Shown here: positions 24,204 through 32,780 of the stretch, one piece after another
Layout: each line of letters opens with the position of its first letter
Numbering within the stretch: the stretch's first letter is position 1
NCBI RefSeq assembly: GCF_010668395.1
Contig: NZ_WUEY01000004.1
Span: forward strand, 62,001-126,000
From: Martinezella lusitana
Lineage (GTDB): Bacteria > Pseudomonadota > Alphaproteobacteria > Rhizobiales > Rhizobiaceae
DNA: 64,000 bases
Reading direction: 5' to 3'
The notes under the pieces: generated by a model
Database searches by the model: none
The model's input: the letters and a program-made list of their open reading frames with translations, nothing else
Told to the model about the DNA's origin: nothing
Made by a program: the position numbers and the translations under genes

Positions 24204-25064
24204 CTACATCCGCTGCACATACCGTTGCAATTCCCTCACATCGGTCGTCGCTTCCTGTTCGTGCTCGGTCGCACAGCGATGCCAGACCTGGGACAATCGC
24301 TCGCGCTCGTGCATGACGCGGTTTCGGCCGAGCGTCTTGGCCAGATAAAGGGCTTTGTCGGCCGCGGCATAGACGGTCTCCGTCTTGCGATCTTTGCCGA
24401 TGTCGGCGATACCGGCGGAAATGGTGATCTTCACCGACCCGCCATCGACAGAAATCGAATGCCCGGCAATCTGCTCCTTGACCTCTTCGACGCGGGCGAT
24501 GCGCTCCGCCGTATCGCCGCCGTGGATGATGGCACCGAACTCCTCCCCGCCGAGCCGCGCAACGACGTCGTTTCCAACAAAGACATCCGAAAACATCTGC
24601 GACACGGCAACGATCACGGCATCGCCGGATGCGTGCCCGAAGCGATCGTTGATGGTCTTGAAGCGGTCGACATCGAAGATCACCAGAGACGCGCCGTCCC
24701 CAGCCATGTTCAACGCTTCGGTGAAGGCGCGGCGGTTGAGGAGGCCGGACAGCGTATCTGTGCGGCTCAACCGCTCGAACTCGGCGCGGGAAACGGCAAG
24801 CTTGTGGATCGAAAAGCCGGCCAGCATCGCCAGCGCGCCGGACACGGTTCCGCCGATGATCCAGGCCAGGAGAACGCCGAGGCGCATCGCCTCCAGAATC
24901 GGCAGCGGCAGAAGATCGAGCCATTGCAGCACGAGCAATAACGTCAGGATGATCGCAAGCGACATGATGACGGCGACAAAACTCATCTTAAGCGCGAAAA
25001 TAAAAATCGCACGTCGCTGCTGAAAGTTACCGAGTTCGGCCTGCAGCGAAATCCATTGTTTCAT
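24204..25064 (-). CDS. Membrane-anchored GGDEF diguanylate cyclase
   Basis: 286 residues. Two transmembrane helices (about 22-50 and 60-86) precede a GGDEF domain (about 100-260): LSRTDTLSGLLNRRAF, FDVDRFKTINDRFGH, and an intact active-site GGEEF at 172-176. No RxxD inhibitory site is visible before it (sequence VGNDVVAR), so product inhibition may be absent. It should make cyclic di-GMP at the inner membrane. GGAAGGTG precedes the ATG. It lies between ureC and ureE, splitting the urease cluster, an unusual place. A shared function with urease is not demonstrable from sequence. Confidence 0.88.
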   Translation of the reverse strand: MKQWISLQAELGNFQQRRAIFIFALKMSFVAVIMSLAIILTLLLVLQWLDLLPLPILEAMRLGVLLAWIIGGTVSGALAMLAGFSIHKLAVSRAEFERLSRTDTLSGLLNRRAFTEALNMAGDGASLVIFDVDRFKTINDRFGHASGDAVIVAVSQMFSDVFVGNDVVARLGGEEFGAIIHGGDTAERIARVEEVKEQIAGHSISVDGGSVKITISAGIADIGKDRKTETVYAAADKALYLAKTLGRNRVMHERERLSQVWHRCATEHEQEATTDVRELQRYVQRM

Positions 25065-25281
25065 GCGATTCACCTTCCTCAGCCCACCGTTTCGAACATG
25101 TGAGATAGGGGCCAAGACGCTTCCAGGTCTTTAATGCAATGATTAAAATGCGCGGCATTTCCCAAGTTGTGAACAGTAGGAAGCACACACCCGCAAAATC
25201 CAGTTTGCCGACAAGAATGCGACACCGCGGCGCCACCGCTTCCCATCTTCGATAATGCTGTATTCAGTGCGCAGCAGAAGA

Positions 25282-25310
25282 AAAGCCCCGGATTGCCGGG
25301 GCTTTCACAT
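25282..25310 (-). terminator. Terminator downstream of ureC
   Basis: Perfect 10-bp stem AAAGCCCCGG (25282-25291) / CCGGGGCTTT (25296-25305) with a four-base loop. On the minus strand the hairpin is followed by T residues. It ends the upstream urease transcript, so the GGDEF-ureEFG block likely has its own promoter between 25065 and 25280. Confidence 0.85.
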
Positions 25311-25338
25311 TCGCCGATGGCTGATGGCCAAAAGATCC

Positions 25339-27051
25339 TCAGAAGAGGAAATAGCGTTGCGCCATCGGCAGCACCGTCGCCGGTTCGCAGGTCAGAAGTT
25401 CGCCGTCCGCGCGCACCTCGTAGGTTTCCGGATCCACCTCGATATGCGGCGTCAGGTTGTTATGGATCATCGACGCCTTTGAGATGCCGCCGCGCGTGTT
25501 CCGGACGGGCAGCAGCGTCTTGGCGATGCCGAGCTTGCCGGCAAGCCCGGCATCGAACGCGGCCTGGGAAACGAAGGTCACGGAGGAATTCGTCCGGTTC
25601 CTGCCGTAGGCGCCGAACATCGGCCGGTAGTGCATCGGCTGTGGCGTCGGGATCGAGGCATTCGGATCGCCCATGGGTGCCGCGGCGATGGAGCCGCCGA
25701 GCAGGATCATCTCGGGCTTCACGCCGAAGAAGGCCGGGTTCCAGAGAACCAGATCGGCACGCTTGCCGACCTCGATCGACCCGACCTCATGGCTGACGCC
25801 GTGCGCGATCGCCGGGTTGATCGTATATTTTGCGATGTAGCGCTTCACGCGGAAATTGTCGTTGTCGCCAATCTCCTGGGCCAGTCGGCCACGCTGGCGC
25901 TTCATCTTGTCGGCGGTCTGCCAGGTGCGGATCGCCACTTCTCCGACGCGGCCCATGGCCTGGCTGTCTGATGAAATGATCGAGAATGCGCCGATATCGT
26001 GGAGAATATCCTCCGCCGCGATCGTCTCCTTGCGGATGCGGCTTTCGGCAAAGGCGATATCCTCGGGGATCGACGGAGACAGGTGATGGCACACCATCAG
26101 CATGTCCAGATGCTCGGCGATGGTATTAACCGTGTAGGGCCGCGTCGGATTGGTCGAGGAGGGAATGACGTTCGACTGACCGCAGATCTTGATGATGTCG
26201 GGAGCGTGGCCGCCGCCGGCGCCTTCCGTGTGGAAGGCATGGATCGTACGGCCCTTGATGGCGCCGATCGTGTCTTCCACGAAGCCGCTTTCGTTCAACG
26301 TATCCGTGTGAATCATCACCTGGACATCGTATTCGTCGGCAACGCTGAGGCAGCAGTCGATCGCCGCTGGCGTCGTGCCCCAATCCTCATGCAGCTTCAA
26401 TGCGCAAGCGCCGCCGAGCACCATTTCCTCCAGCGCCGCCGGCAGAGACGCGTTGCCCTTGGCCGACAGGCCGATGTTCATGGGAAAGGCGTCGAAGGAT
26501 TCGATCATGCGCGCCAGGTGCCAGGGACCCGGCGTGCAGGTCGTCGCCAGCGTCCCATGCGCCGGGCCGGTGCCGCCGCCAAGCATGGTGGTGATGCCCG
26601 ACATCAGCGCTTCCTCGATCTGCTGCGGGCAGATGAAATGGATATGGCTGTCCATGCCGCCGGCGGTGACGATCTTGCCCTCGCCCGCGATCGCCTCCGT
26701 GCCCGGTCCGACGATGATGTTGAGATCAGGCTGCGTATCCGGATTGCCGGCCTTGCCGATCGCGACGATGCGGCCGTCCTTCAGGCCGATATCGGCTTTG
26801 ACGATCCCCCAATGGTCGAGGATCAGCGCATTGGTGATGACGGTATCGACGGCGCCGTTTGCCCGCGTCACCTGGCTCTGCCCCATGCCGTCGCGAATGA
26901 CCTTGCCGCCGCCGAACTTCACTTCCTCGCCATAGGTGGTGAAATCCTTCTCCACCTCGATGAACAACTCGGTATCGGCGAGACGAACCTTGTCGCCCAC
27001 AGTCGGTCCGAACATGTTGGCGTAGGCGGCGCGGGAAATCTTGTAGGGCAT
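25339..27051 (-). CDS. ureC: Urease alpha subunit UreC
   Basis: 570-residue catalytic subunit hydrolysing urea to ammonia and carbamate. All active-site elements are intact: nickel ligands in [14 protein letters not shown], the carbamylated Lys in [12 protein letters not shown], His in VMIHTD and in [16 protein letters not shown], the flap His in MVCHHLSPS, and Asp in [12 protein letters not shown]. Length equals the family standard. It lies three bases after the GT29-like gene in the same transcript, and is followed by a strong terminator. Confidence 0.97.
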   Translation of the reverse strand: MPYKISRAAYANMFGPTVGDKVRLADTELFIEVEKDFTTYGEEVKFGGGKVIRDGMGQSQVTRANGAVDTVITNALILDHWGIVKADIGLKDGRIVAIGKAGNPDTQPDLNIIVGPGTEAIAGEGKIVTAGGMDSHIHFICPQQIEEALMSGITTMLGGGTGPAHGTLATTCTPGPWHLARMIESFDAFPMNIGLSAKGNASLPAALEEMVLGGACALKLHEDWGTTPAAIDCCLSVADEYDVQVMIHTDTLNESGFVEDTIGAIKGRTIHAFHTEGAGGGHAPDIIKICGQSNVIPSSTNPTRPYTVNTIAEHLDMLMVCHHLSPSIPEDIAFAESRIRKETIAAEDILHDIGAFSIISSDSQAMGRVGEVAIRTWQTADKMKRQRGRLAQEIGDNDNFRVKRYIAKYTINPAIAHGVSHEVGSIEVGKRADLVLWNPAFFGVKPEMILLGGSIAAAPMGDPNASIPTPQPMHYRPMFGAYGRNRTNSSVTFVSQAAFDAGLAGKLGIAKTLLPVRNTRGGISKASMIHNNLTPHIEVDPETYEVRADGELLTCEPATVLPMAQRYFLF

Positions 27052-27054
27052 GAA

Positions 27055-27699
27055 TCAGTCTCCTTGGGAGGCAGAGATGAGGTTCGTGTCGGCAAGGCGT
27101 TTCAGGCGGCCGAGGGAGATGTAAGCGTCCACCAGCCATTTCTCGGCGGCAAACGGATGCTCCTCCCAGCCGGTATGGCTAAAGCCGGTAATGGCGACAT
27201 CGTCGTTCGGATGGCGCAACAACACATCGGCAATGACGATCATGCCGCTGCTCGGCACCACGTAGGAGCCGGGATCATGGTCGGCGAGCGCGGCATCGAC
27301 GCCCTCGTGAACAGACTGGCCGATCACCACATGACGTTTGCCCGTTGCCTGGCAGAAGGCGGCAAACTGGTCCGTATAGTCATCGCAGAAATCGTCGAGT
27401 TCCGGATGCGAAATCGCCAGCGACGCACGCAGCGCGGCGAATTTGCCTGGATCGCGAACGCTCCAGATTTCCGATGCAGAAGCGACGGCAGGGCTCTTGC
27501 GCCATTCGGCCGAGCCGAGCATGGCGCGCGCCGGCCGGCCCGTATTGCAGACGGCGACGACATCCGTCCGGCTGCCCCCGGCGCCCATCGAGCGGCAATC
27601 GTTGAAGCGGATCACGAGATCGGCGGCGTCGATCGCGGCGGCTGAGCCTGCCGCAATCTCACCATTGCCGACGATCATCACGCTGCGCCTGGCGCTCAC
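27055..27699 (-). CDS. Urease-operon accessory protein, sialyltransferase (GT29)-like N-terminus
   Basis: 214 residues. The N-terminus, VMIVGNGE followed by AIDAADLVIRFNDCRSMG..GSRTDVVAVCN, resembles the L-motif of GT29-type sialyltransferases (VGNGG, then a few dozen residues to D-VIRFN). The C-terminal half has PSSGMIVIADVL and FSHTGWEEHPFAAEKWLV, similar to the S-motif region SSG and the late HPFAAE-type motif. The GTG at 27699 is chosen: its codon overlaps the preceding stop (GTGA) and GGAGGG stands upstream. It lies inside the urease operon between the LprI-like gene and ureC. Function is unknown; similar genes accompany rhizobial urease. Confidence 0.6.
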   Translation of the reverse strand: MSARRSVMIVGNGEIAAGSAAAIDAADLVIRFNDCRSMGAGGSRTDVVAVCNTGRPARAMLGSAEWRKSPAVASASEIWSVRDPGKFAALRASLAISHPELDDFCDDYTDQFAAFCQATGKRHVVIGQSVHEGVDAALADHDPGSYVVPSSGMIVIADVLLRHPNDDVAITGFSHTGWEEHPFAAEKWLVDAYISLGRLKRLADTNLISASQGD

Positions 27700-28133
27700 T
27701 GATCGCCCTCCGGCCCGTCGGCGAGATCCTTCAATTCCTTGGTGCGCTTCGTGGTCAGGTCCGCCTTGCAGCCCGAAACGAGCATGGGCTCCATGGAACC
27801 GCCGCGAGCCTGGAACCCTTGCGCCTCGCATTCGCCGTCGCGATAGTCCACCCAGGCGCGCTGCGCCTTGATGAGCGCCTTTTCGGCACCTTTCATATCG
27901 TCGTCCAGATCGGCATCGATGGCGATCATCGCAGCACGCGTCTTCTTGTATTGCACGTTCAGCGCCTTGTCGGCCGTGTCGAAATCGCGCGCGGCACAAA
28001 TGTTCAGATCCGTCTGCGCTTCCGCCTTGGCGCAATCGATCTTCGGTTCATCCGCAGCGTTCTGTGCAAAAGCAGAACCGCAGAGCAGGATTGCGGCAAG
28101 AGCTGCAGCGGGCATAAGCAATTTCATCGACAT
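27696..28133 (-). CDS. LprI-like (DUF1311) secreted protein
   Basis: 145 residues with a cleavable signal peptide (LLMPAAALAAILLCGSAFAQ). The mature part has the LprI/DUF1311 pattern: CAKAEAQTDLNICAARDFDTADKALNVQYKKT..., LIKAQRAWVDYRDGECEAQ and a final conserved Cys. Four cysteines probably form two disulfides in the periplasm. Some family members inhibit lysozyme, but the role in the urease operon is unknown. Its stop overlaps the next gene's GTG start, so the two are translationally coupled. Confidence 0.75.
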   Translation of the reverse strand: MSMKLLMPAAALAAILLCGSAFAQNAADEPKIDCAKAEAQTDLNICAARDFDTADKALNVQYKKTRAAMIAIDADLDDDMKGAEKALIKAQRAWVDYRDGECEAQGFQARGGSMEPMLVSGCKADLTTKRTKELKDLADGPEGDQ

Positions 28134-28153
28134 GCAATTCCCCCCAAGAAAAC

Positions 28154-28459
28154 CTAAAGCTTGCCCATGACCTGCTGACGGAAGCCGTAGACTTCACGCT
28201 TGCCCGACAAGGGGATCAGCGTCACGGAACGCGTCTGCCCCGGCTCGAAACGCACGGCGGTCCCGGCGGGAATATCGAGCCGCATCCCCTTTGCCTGGTC
28301 GCGATCGAAAGAAAGCCCGGCATTGGTTTCGGCAAAATGATAGTGGCTGCCGACCTGCACGGGCCTGTCGCCGGTATTGGACACCTCCAGCGACACGGTC
28401 GGCGCTCCGGTATTGAGTTCGATGTCGCCGCTCGCAGCGATGATTTCACCTGGGATCAT
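28154..28459 (-). CDS. ureB: Urease beta subunit UreB
   Basis: 101-residue structural subunit. It begins MIPGEI and has the conserved [20 protein letters not shown] and [28 protein letters not shown] motifs of UreB. The ATG at 28459 has GGAGAA upstream. Separate small subunits (ureA, ureB) with a DUF1272 gene between them show the three-subunit bacterial arrangement. Confidence 0.95.
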   Translation of the reverse strand: MIPGEIIAASGDIELNTGAPTVSLEVSNTGDRPVQVGSHYHFAETNAGLSFDRDQAKGMRLDIPAGTAVRFEPGQTRSVTLIPLSGKREVYGFRQQVMGKL

Positions 28460-28469
28460 GATTTTCTCC

Positions 28470-28724
28470 TCATGCGGCCCGGACGGGCGCACATCCCTCT
28501 GCTTTCAGAATACGCTTGGTCGAAGCAGGATATTTGGCAAGCAACGCCGCCGGGCGGACGGGGCGACGGGCGAAGTCACCGCCGCAATTCGGGCAGGCGC
28601 CACCCAAGACATTATCGGCGCAATCGGCACAAAACGTACACTCGAAGGTGCAGATCATCGCCTCGCTGCTTTCCGGCGGCAGATCCTTGTCGCAGCATTC
28701 GCAATTGGGTCTCAGCTCCAGCAT
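28470..28724 (-). CDS. DUF1272 zinc-ribbon-like small protein
   Basis: 84 residues. The first 50 contain the DUF1272 pattern: [43 protein letters not shown]. Nine cysteines occur in CxC/CxxC pairs, so one or two zinc sites are likely. A basic tail follows (FARRPVRP). It sits between ureA (7 bases) and ureB (10 bases) within the operon, an intimate position that suggests coregulation. Function unknown. Confidence 0.8.
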   Translation of the reverse strand: MLELRPNCECCDKDLPPESSEAMICTFECTFCADCADNVLGGACPNCGGDFARRPVRPAALLAKYPASTKRILKAEGCAPVRAA

Positions 28725-28731
28725 GGCAGCC

Positions 28732-29034
28732 TCACCGGATCGGCTCGTGGACGGTCACGAGCTTGGTCCCGTCGGGAAATGTCGCCTCGACCTGAACGTC
28801 GTGGATCATTTCGGCAATGCCTTCCATCACCTGATCCCGGGTAATGACGTGGGCGCCGGCCTCCATCAGCTCGGCAACCGGCCGGCCGTCGCGCGCACCT
28901 TCGACGACGAAGTCCGTTATCAGCGCGATAGCTTCGGGATGATTGAGCTTCACGCCGCGCTCCAGCCGCCGCCTCGCCACCATTGCCGCCATGGAAATCA
29001 GCAGCTTGTCTTTTTCTCTCGGAGTGAGGTTCAT
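28732..29034 (-). CDS. ureA: Urease gamma subunit UreA
   Basis: 100 residues. It begins [13 protein letters not shown] and has [17 protein letters not shown], then [37 protein letters not shown], the standard UreA layout and length. With UreB and UreC it forms the urease trimer unit. 142 bases separate it from ureD; part of that gap is repeat DNA. Confidence 0.96.
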   Translation of the reverse strand: MNLTPREKDKLLISMAAMVARRRLERGVKLNHPEAIALITDFVVEGARDGRPVAELMEAGAHVITRDQVMEGIAEMIHDVQVEATFPDGTKLVTVHEPIR

Positions 29035-29071
29035 CGCCTACCTATGTGATTGCGGTTTTCAGAGCGCGACG

Positions 29072-29163
29072 CCGAAAAGTGTGAGCGGGTTTCGGACGGC
29101 ATCATGCTCCGCTTCTTTGATTTTGGAGCCGGATGATTTCAGGTCAAGCGGACCTAAAGTCAT
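29072..29163. repeat. Rhizobial-type intergenic mosaic repeat between ureD and ureA
   Basis: Three inverted-repeat units in tandem: CCGAAA/TTTCGG (29072-29095); GCTCC/GGAGC flanked by ATCAT and ATGAT (29101-29136); and ATGATTTCAGGTC (29133-29145) facing GACCTAAAGTCAT (29151-29163), two mismatches. Similar mosaics are dispersed in rhizobial intergenic DNA. It may fold in the ure transcript and modulate expression between ureD and ureA. Confidence 0.6.
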
Positions 29164-29176
29164 CTATCTCCGGAGA

Positions 29177-29998
29177 CTACAGGTTCCAGACTTTCGGCAC
29201 AGGCGCTCCATTGCGCAAGGCGGAAATGATCGGGATGAGGATTTTTCTGAGCGCGAAGCCATCGGCGGCGGCGAGCCGCACGACGAGCTTTTCGCCCCAC
29301 TGGCTCGCGCCTCCCATATGGGTTTCGAGGAGGGGCCGGATTCGGCCAAGATAGGTCTCGGCCTGCGGCCCGACATAAAGCAGGGTCGCAAAGGCAACCT
29401 GACCGCTCAACACGGCCGCCTTGGCCGTCAATCCGGCGACATCGCCGTCCAGGCGCAGCTCCTCGGCATGAACCAGCCGGCCGCCGCGACGGATGCGCCA
29501 GCGGTCGCGGAACAGCCCCTGCTCCATCGCTTCGCCCATGGCTTTCCGCCCGAGCAGGATCGCCTCGACGGCCAGGAATTCCGCCGTGTCGCCAAGCTCG
29601 ACGTTCAACGCACGCGAAAGCGAGGCGCGGTCGAACAGGATCGTCTCCTGCGGCAGCCAATCGACCCTCGCGCCGCTGCCGACCTTGATCGACGTCTCCA
29701 CCTCGGCCGTGCCGGCCGAAGCCTTGTAGATCTTCTCGCAGGCCTGCGTCGTCACATCGATGCGCGTGCCCGGCGCGGCAACGACGCTCCAGTCCATCCG
29801 GTCGCCGCCGGTCAAGCCGCCGGCCGTGTTGATGATGACTGCTTCCATGGAGTGGTCGAAGGTCTCGGGCAATCGGATCTTGGCCGCCCCCTCCTGATAG
29901 AGCTCGGCAAGGCGCGTTCGGCCGCCCAGCCACTTGGCCGCAAGATGGCCGCGACCACGCGCCCGCTGCGGTCTTGTGCCTGCCGCCGTCATTGCCAT
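29177..29998 (-). CDS. ureD: Urease accessory protein UreD (UreH)
   Basis: 273-residue scaffold for nickel delivery to apo-urease. Family motifs: [15 protein letters not shown] (residues about 55-70), [10 protein letters not shown], and [16 protein letters not shown]. The ATG at 29998 is chosen because GGAG precedes it by six bases; another ATG two codons later is possible. First urease gene after the urea transporter. UreD, UreF and UreG together complete the activation complex. Confidence 0.92.
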   Translation of the reverse strand: MAMTAAGTRPQRARGRGHLAAKWLGGRTRLAELYQEGAAKIRLPETFDHSMEAVIINTAGGLTGGDRMDWSVVAAPGTRIDVTTQACEKIYKASAGTAEVETSIKVGSGARVDWLPQETILFDRASLSRALNVELGDTAEFLAVEAILLGRKAMGEAMEQGLFRDRWRIRRGGRLVHAEELRLDGDVAGLTAKAAVLSGQVAFATLLYVGPQAETYLGRIRPLLETHMGGASQWGEKLVVRLAAADGFALRKILIPIISALRNGAPVPKVWNL

Positions 29999-30162
29999 CT
30001 GCCTCTCCACACACCACATCATGCCGATGCCCGGTCATTGAAACCCGGCAAGGAATAAACGCAAGCAATTTCTGTGCCTTATGCGATCCCTCGCGATCAT
30101 GGCCTGCCGCCGGGCACCTCAGCCGCATTTTTCACCAAACGCCGAAAAGAAAGGCAACCGCC

Positions 30163-30858
30163 TCAGACGGTCAGGTGCCTGCGGGCCTCGGGCGTATCCA
30201 GCGTCTCCGCCAGCCCCTCATGCACGATCTCGCCGCGATCCATGATGTAGACGTAGTCGGCAAGCTCGCGGCAGAAATCGAGATATTGCTCGACCAGCAG
30301 GATCGCCATGCCGGTGGAATCCCTCAGATAGCGGATCGCCCTGCCGATATCCTTGATGATCGACGGCTGGATACCCTCGGTCGGCTCGTCCAGCACCAGC
30401 ATCTTCGGCCGCGTCACCATGGCCCGGCCGATCGCCAGCTGCTGCTGTTGGCCGCCGGAGAGATCGCCGCCGCGACGCGACAGCATGGATTTCAACACAG
30501 GGAACAGATTGTAGATATCATCCGGAATCGTGCGGTCACGGCGGGCAAGCGGCGCATAGCCGGTCTCGAGATTTTCCTTGACCGTCAGCAGGGGAAAAAT
30601 CTCGCGCCCCTGCGGCACGTAGCCGATCCCCTGCTTGGCGCGGGCGAACGGCGCCATGCCGTTCAGCGCCACGCCATTGAAGGCAACCGTGCCAGCCGAC
30701 AACGCGTGCTGCCCGGTGACGGCGCGCAAGAGCGAACTCTTGCCGACCCCGTTGCGCCCGAGCACGCAGGTGATCTTGCCCATCTCCGCCTTGATGGAGA
30801 TGCCGCGCAGCGCCTGCGCGGCGCCATAATGCAGATTTGCGTTTTCGACTGTCAGCAT
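30163..30858 (-). CDS. urtE: Urea ABC transporter ATP-binding protein UrtE
   Basis: 231 residues, a LivF-like ATPase. Walker A GRNGVGKSS, signature LSGGQQQQLAIGRAMV, Walker B MLVLDEPTEGIQPSII, which is characteristic of UrtE. One base separates it from urtD. It energises urea import when external urea is scarce. The nearly 160-base gap to ureD shows no obvious terminator. Confidence 0.93.
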   Translation of the reverse strand: MLTVENANLHYGAAQALRGISIKAEMGKITCVLGRNGVGKSSLLRAVTGQHALSAGTVAFNGVALNGMAPFARAKQGIGYVPQGREIFPLLTVKENLETGYAPLARRDRTIPDDIYNLFPVLKSMLSRRGGDLSGGQQQQLAIGRAMVTRPKMLVLDEPTEGIQPSIIKDIGRAIRYLRDSTGMAILLVEQYLDFCRELADYVYIMDRGEIVHEGLAETLDTPEARRHLTV

Positions 30859-30859
30859 C

Positions 30860-31615
30860 TCACCGCCCCAGATAGTTCTCGATCACCTTCGGATCGCTGC
30901 TGACGAAATCGATGGACCCTTCCGCCAGAACCGATCCTTCCGCCAGGCATGTCACCTTGACGCCGAGATCACGGATGAAGCCCATGTCGTGCTCGACGAC
31001 CACCACCGAGCGCGTCTTGGCGATCTCCTTCAGCAACACTGCCGTCTCCGCCGTCTCCGCATCCGTCATGCCGGCCACCGGCTCGTCCACCAGCAGAAGC
31101 TTCGGCTCCTGCGCGAGCAGCATGCCGATCTCCAGCCATTGCTTTTGCCCATGGGAGAGGTTGGCCGCCAGCTCGTCGCGGCGATGTGACAGGCGCACCG
31201 TCTCGAGGATCTCCTCGATGCGGCTGCGATCGGCAGGCGTCAGCCGATAGAAGAGCGTCGCGAAAACACCGCGATTGCGGTTGAGCGCCAGTTCGAGATT
31301 GTCCCAGACGGTATGGCTTTCGAAGACGGTGGGCTTCTGGAATTTCCGGCCGATGCCGAGCTGGGCGATATCGGCCTCGTCCTTCTTCGTCAGGTCGATC
31401 TGGCCGTTGAAGAACACTTCGCCGTCGTCGGGACGCGTCTTGCCGGTGATGATGTCCATCATCGTGGTCTTGCCGGCGCCGTTCGGGCCGATGATGGCGC
31501 GAAGCTCCCCCGGTTCGATTACGATCGACAATGCGTTCAAAGCCTTGAAGCCATCGAAAGAGACAGAGACGTTGTTGAGATAGAGCATGCTGTTGGGCTT
31601 GATATCCGGGATCAT
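30860..31615 (-). CDS. urtD: Urea ABC transporter ATP-binding protein UrtD
   Basis: 251 residues, a LivG-like ATPase. Walker [27 protein letters not shown]; the UrtD-typical IGRKFQKPTVFESHTVWDNLELAL; signature LSHGQKQWLEIGMLL, where His replaces Gly as in UrtD; Walker B LLLVDEPVAGM. The start at 31615 has GGAG and TAGGA upstream and lies five bases from the urtC stop. Confidence 0.94.
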   Translation of the reverse strand: MIPDIKPNSMLYLNNVSVSFDGFKALNALSIVIEPGELRAIIGPNGAGKTTMMDIITGKTRPDDGEVFFNGQIDLTKKDEADIAQLGIGRKFQKPTVFESHTVWDNLELALNRNRGVFATLFYRLTPADRSRIEEILETVRLSHRRDELAANLSHGQKQWLEIGMLLAQEPKLLLVDEPVAGMTDAETAETAVLLKEIAKTRSVVVVEHDMGFIRDLGVKVTCLAEGSVLAEGSIDFVSSDPKVIENYLGR

Positions 31616-31619
31616 GGTC

Positions 31620-32780
31620 CTACTCCGCAGCCTGCACCGATTGTTGGGTGTCATCCTTCGCGGCCTTCGGCGGCGGGCTTGCCGGTTTGCGCTTCCTGCC
31701 GAGATATTGCGCGATCGTGCCGACGATGCCCTTCGGCAGGAACAGCGTCACCGCGACGAACAGGCCGCCGAGCGCAAACAGCCAGAAATCGGGAAACAGG
31801 CCGGTAAAAACAGTCTTGCCGCCGTTGACGAGGATGGCGCCGATGATCGGGCCGATCAGCGTTGCCCGTCCGCCGACCGCCGTCCAGATGACCACTTCGA
31901 TCGAGTTGGCCGGGGCGAATTCACCGGGGTTGATGATGCCGATCTGCGGCACGTAGAGCGCACCGGCGATCCCCGCCATCATCGCCGATACGACGAAGAC
32001 GAAGAGCTTCATGTGTTCGACGCGGTAGCCGAGGAAGCGCGTCCGGCTTTCGGCGTCGCGCACGCCGACCAGCACCTTGCCGAACTTCGAACGCACGATG
32101 GCCGAGGATAATAGGAGTGCCAACGCCAGGAACAACGCCGTCACGGCAAAGAGCGTGGCGCGCGTGCCATCGGCCTGGATGTTGAAGCCGAGGATATCCT
32201 TGAAATCGGTCAGGCCATTATTGCCGCCGAAGCCCATGTCGTTGCGGAAGAAGGCAAGCAGCAGCGCATAGGTCATCGCCTGCGTGATGATCGACAGGTA
32301 GACGCCGTTGACACGCGATCGGAAGGCGAACCAGCCGAAAACGAAGGCGAGCAGGCCGGGCGCGACCAGAACCATGAGCATGGCGAACCAGAACTGATCG
32401 AAGCCGTACCAGAACCACGGCAGCTCCTTCCAGTTCAGGAACACCATGAAATCGGGCAGGATCGGGTTGCCGTAGGTGCCGCGCGAACCGATCTGCCGCA
32501 TCAGATACATGCCCATCGCATAGCCTCCGAGCGCGAAGAACGCGCCGTGGCCGAGCGAAAGAATGCCGCAATAACCCCAGACCAGATCGAGTGCCAAAGC
32601 GAGCAGCGCATAGGTCAGATACTTGCCGAGCAGCGACATCAGGTAGGTCGGCACATGCAGCGCACTCGTTTCCGGCAACAGCAGGTTCGACAGCGGCACC
32701 AGCACTGCGACGGCAAGCAGGATCGCAATGGCGATGCTGATGCGGCGGTCGAGCGAACGAAGAATGAAGGCGGTAATCAT
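31620..32780 (-). CDS. urtC: Urea ABC transporter permease UrtC
   Basis: 386 residues, LivM-like, nine or ten helices. The family block LALDLVWGYCGILSLGHGAFFALGGYAMGMYLM is present, as is ESRTRFLGYRVEHMKLFVFVVSAMMAGIAGALYVPQIGIINP near the ATPase-contact loop. The C-terminus is a charged tail rich in Pro and Lys. Its start overlaps the urtB stop by four bases. Confidence 0.93.
   Translation of the reverse strand: MITAFILRSLDRRISIAIAILLAVAVLVPLSNLLLPETSALHVPTYLMSLLGKYLTYALLALALDLVWGYCGILSLGHGAFFALGGYAMGMYLMRQIGSRGTYGNPILPDFMVFLNWKELPWFWYGFDQFWFAMLMVLVAPGLLAFVFGWFAFRSRVNGVYLSIITQAMTYALLLAFFRNDMGFGGNNGLTDFKDILGFNIQADGTRATLFAVTALFLALALLLSSAIVRSKFGKVLVGVRDAESRTRFLGYRVEHMKLFVFVVSAMMAGIAGALYVPQIGIINPGEFAPANSIEVVIWTAVGGRATLIGPIIGAILVNGGKTVFTGLFPDFWLFALGGLFVAVTLFLPKGIVGTIAQYLGRKRKPASPPPKAAKDDTQQSVQAAE

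Noticed and set aside
25027..25236. A 69-codon minus-strand frame upstream of the GGDEF gene
   Set aside because: It overlaps the GGDEF start, lacks a ribosome site, and has no family resemblance; a leader peptide cannot be proven.
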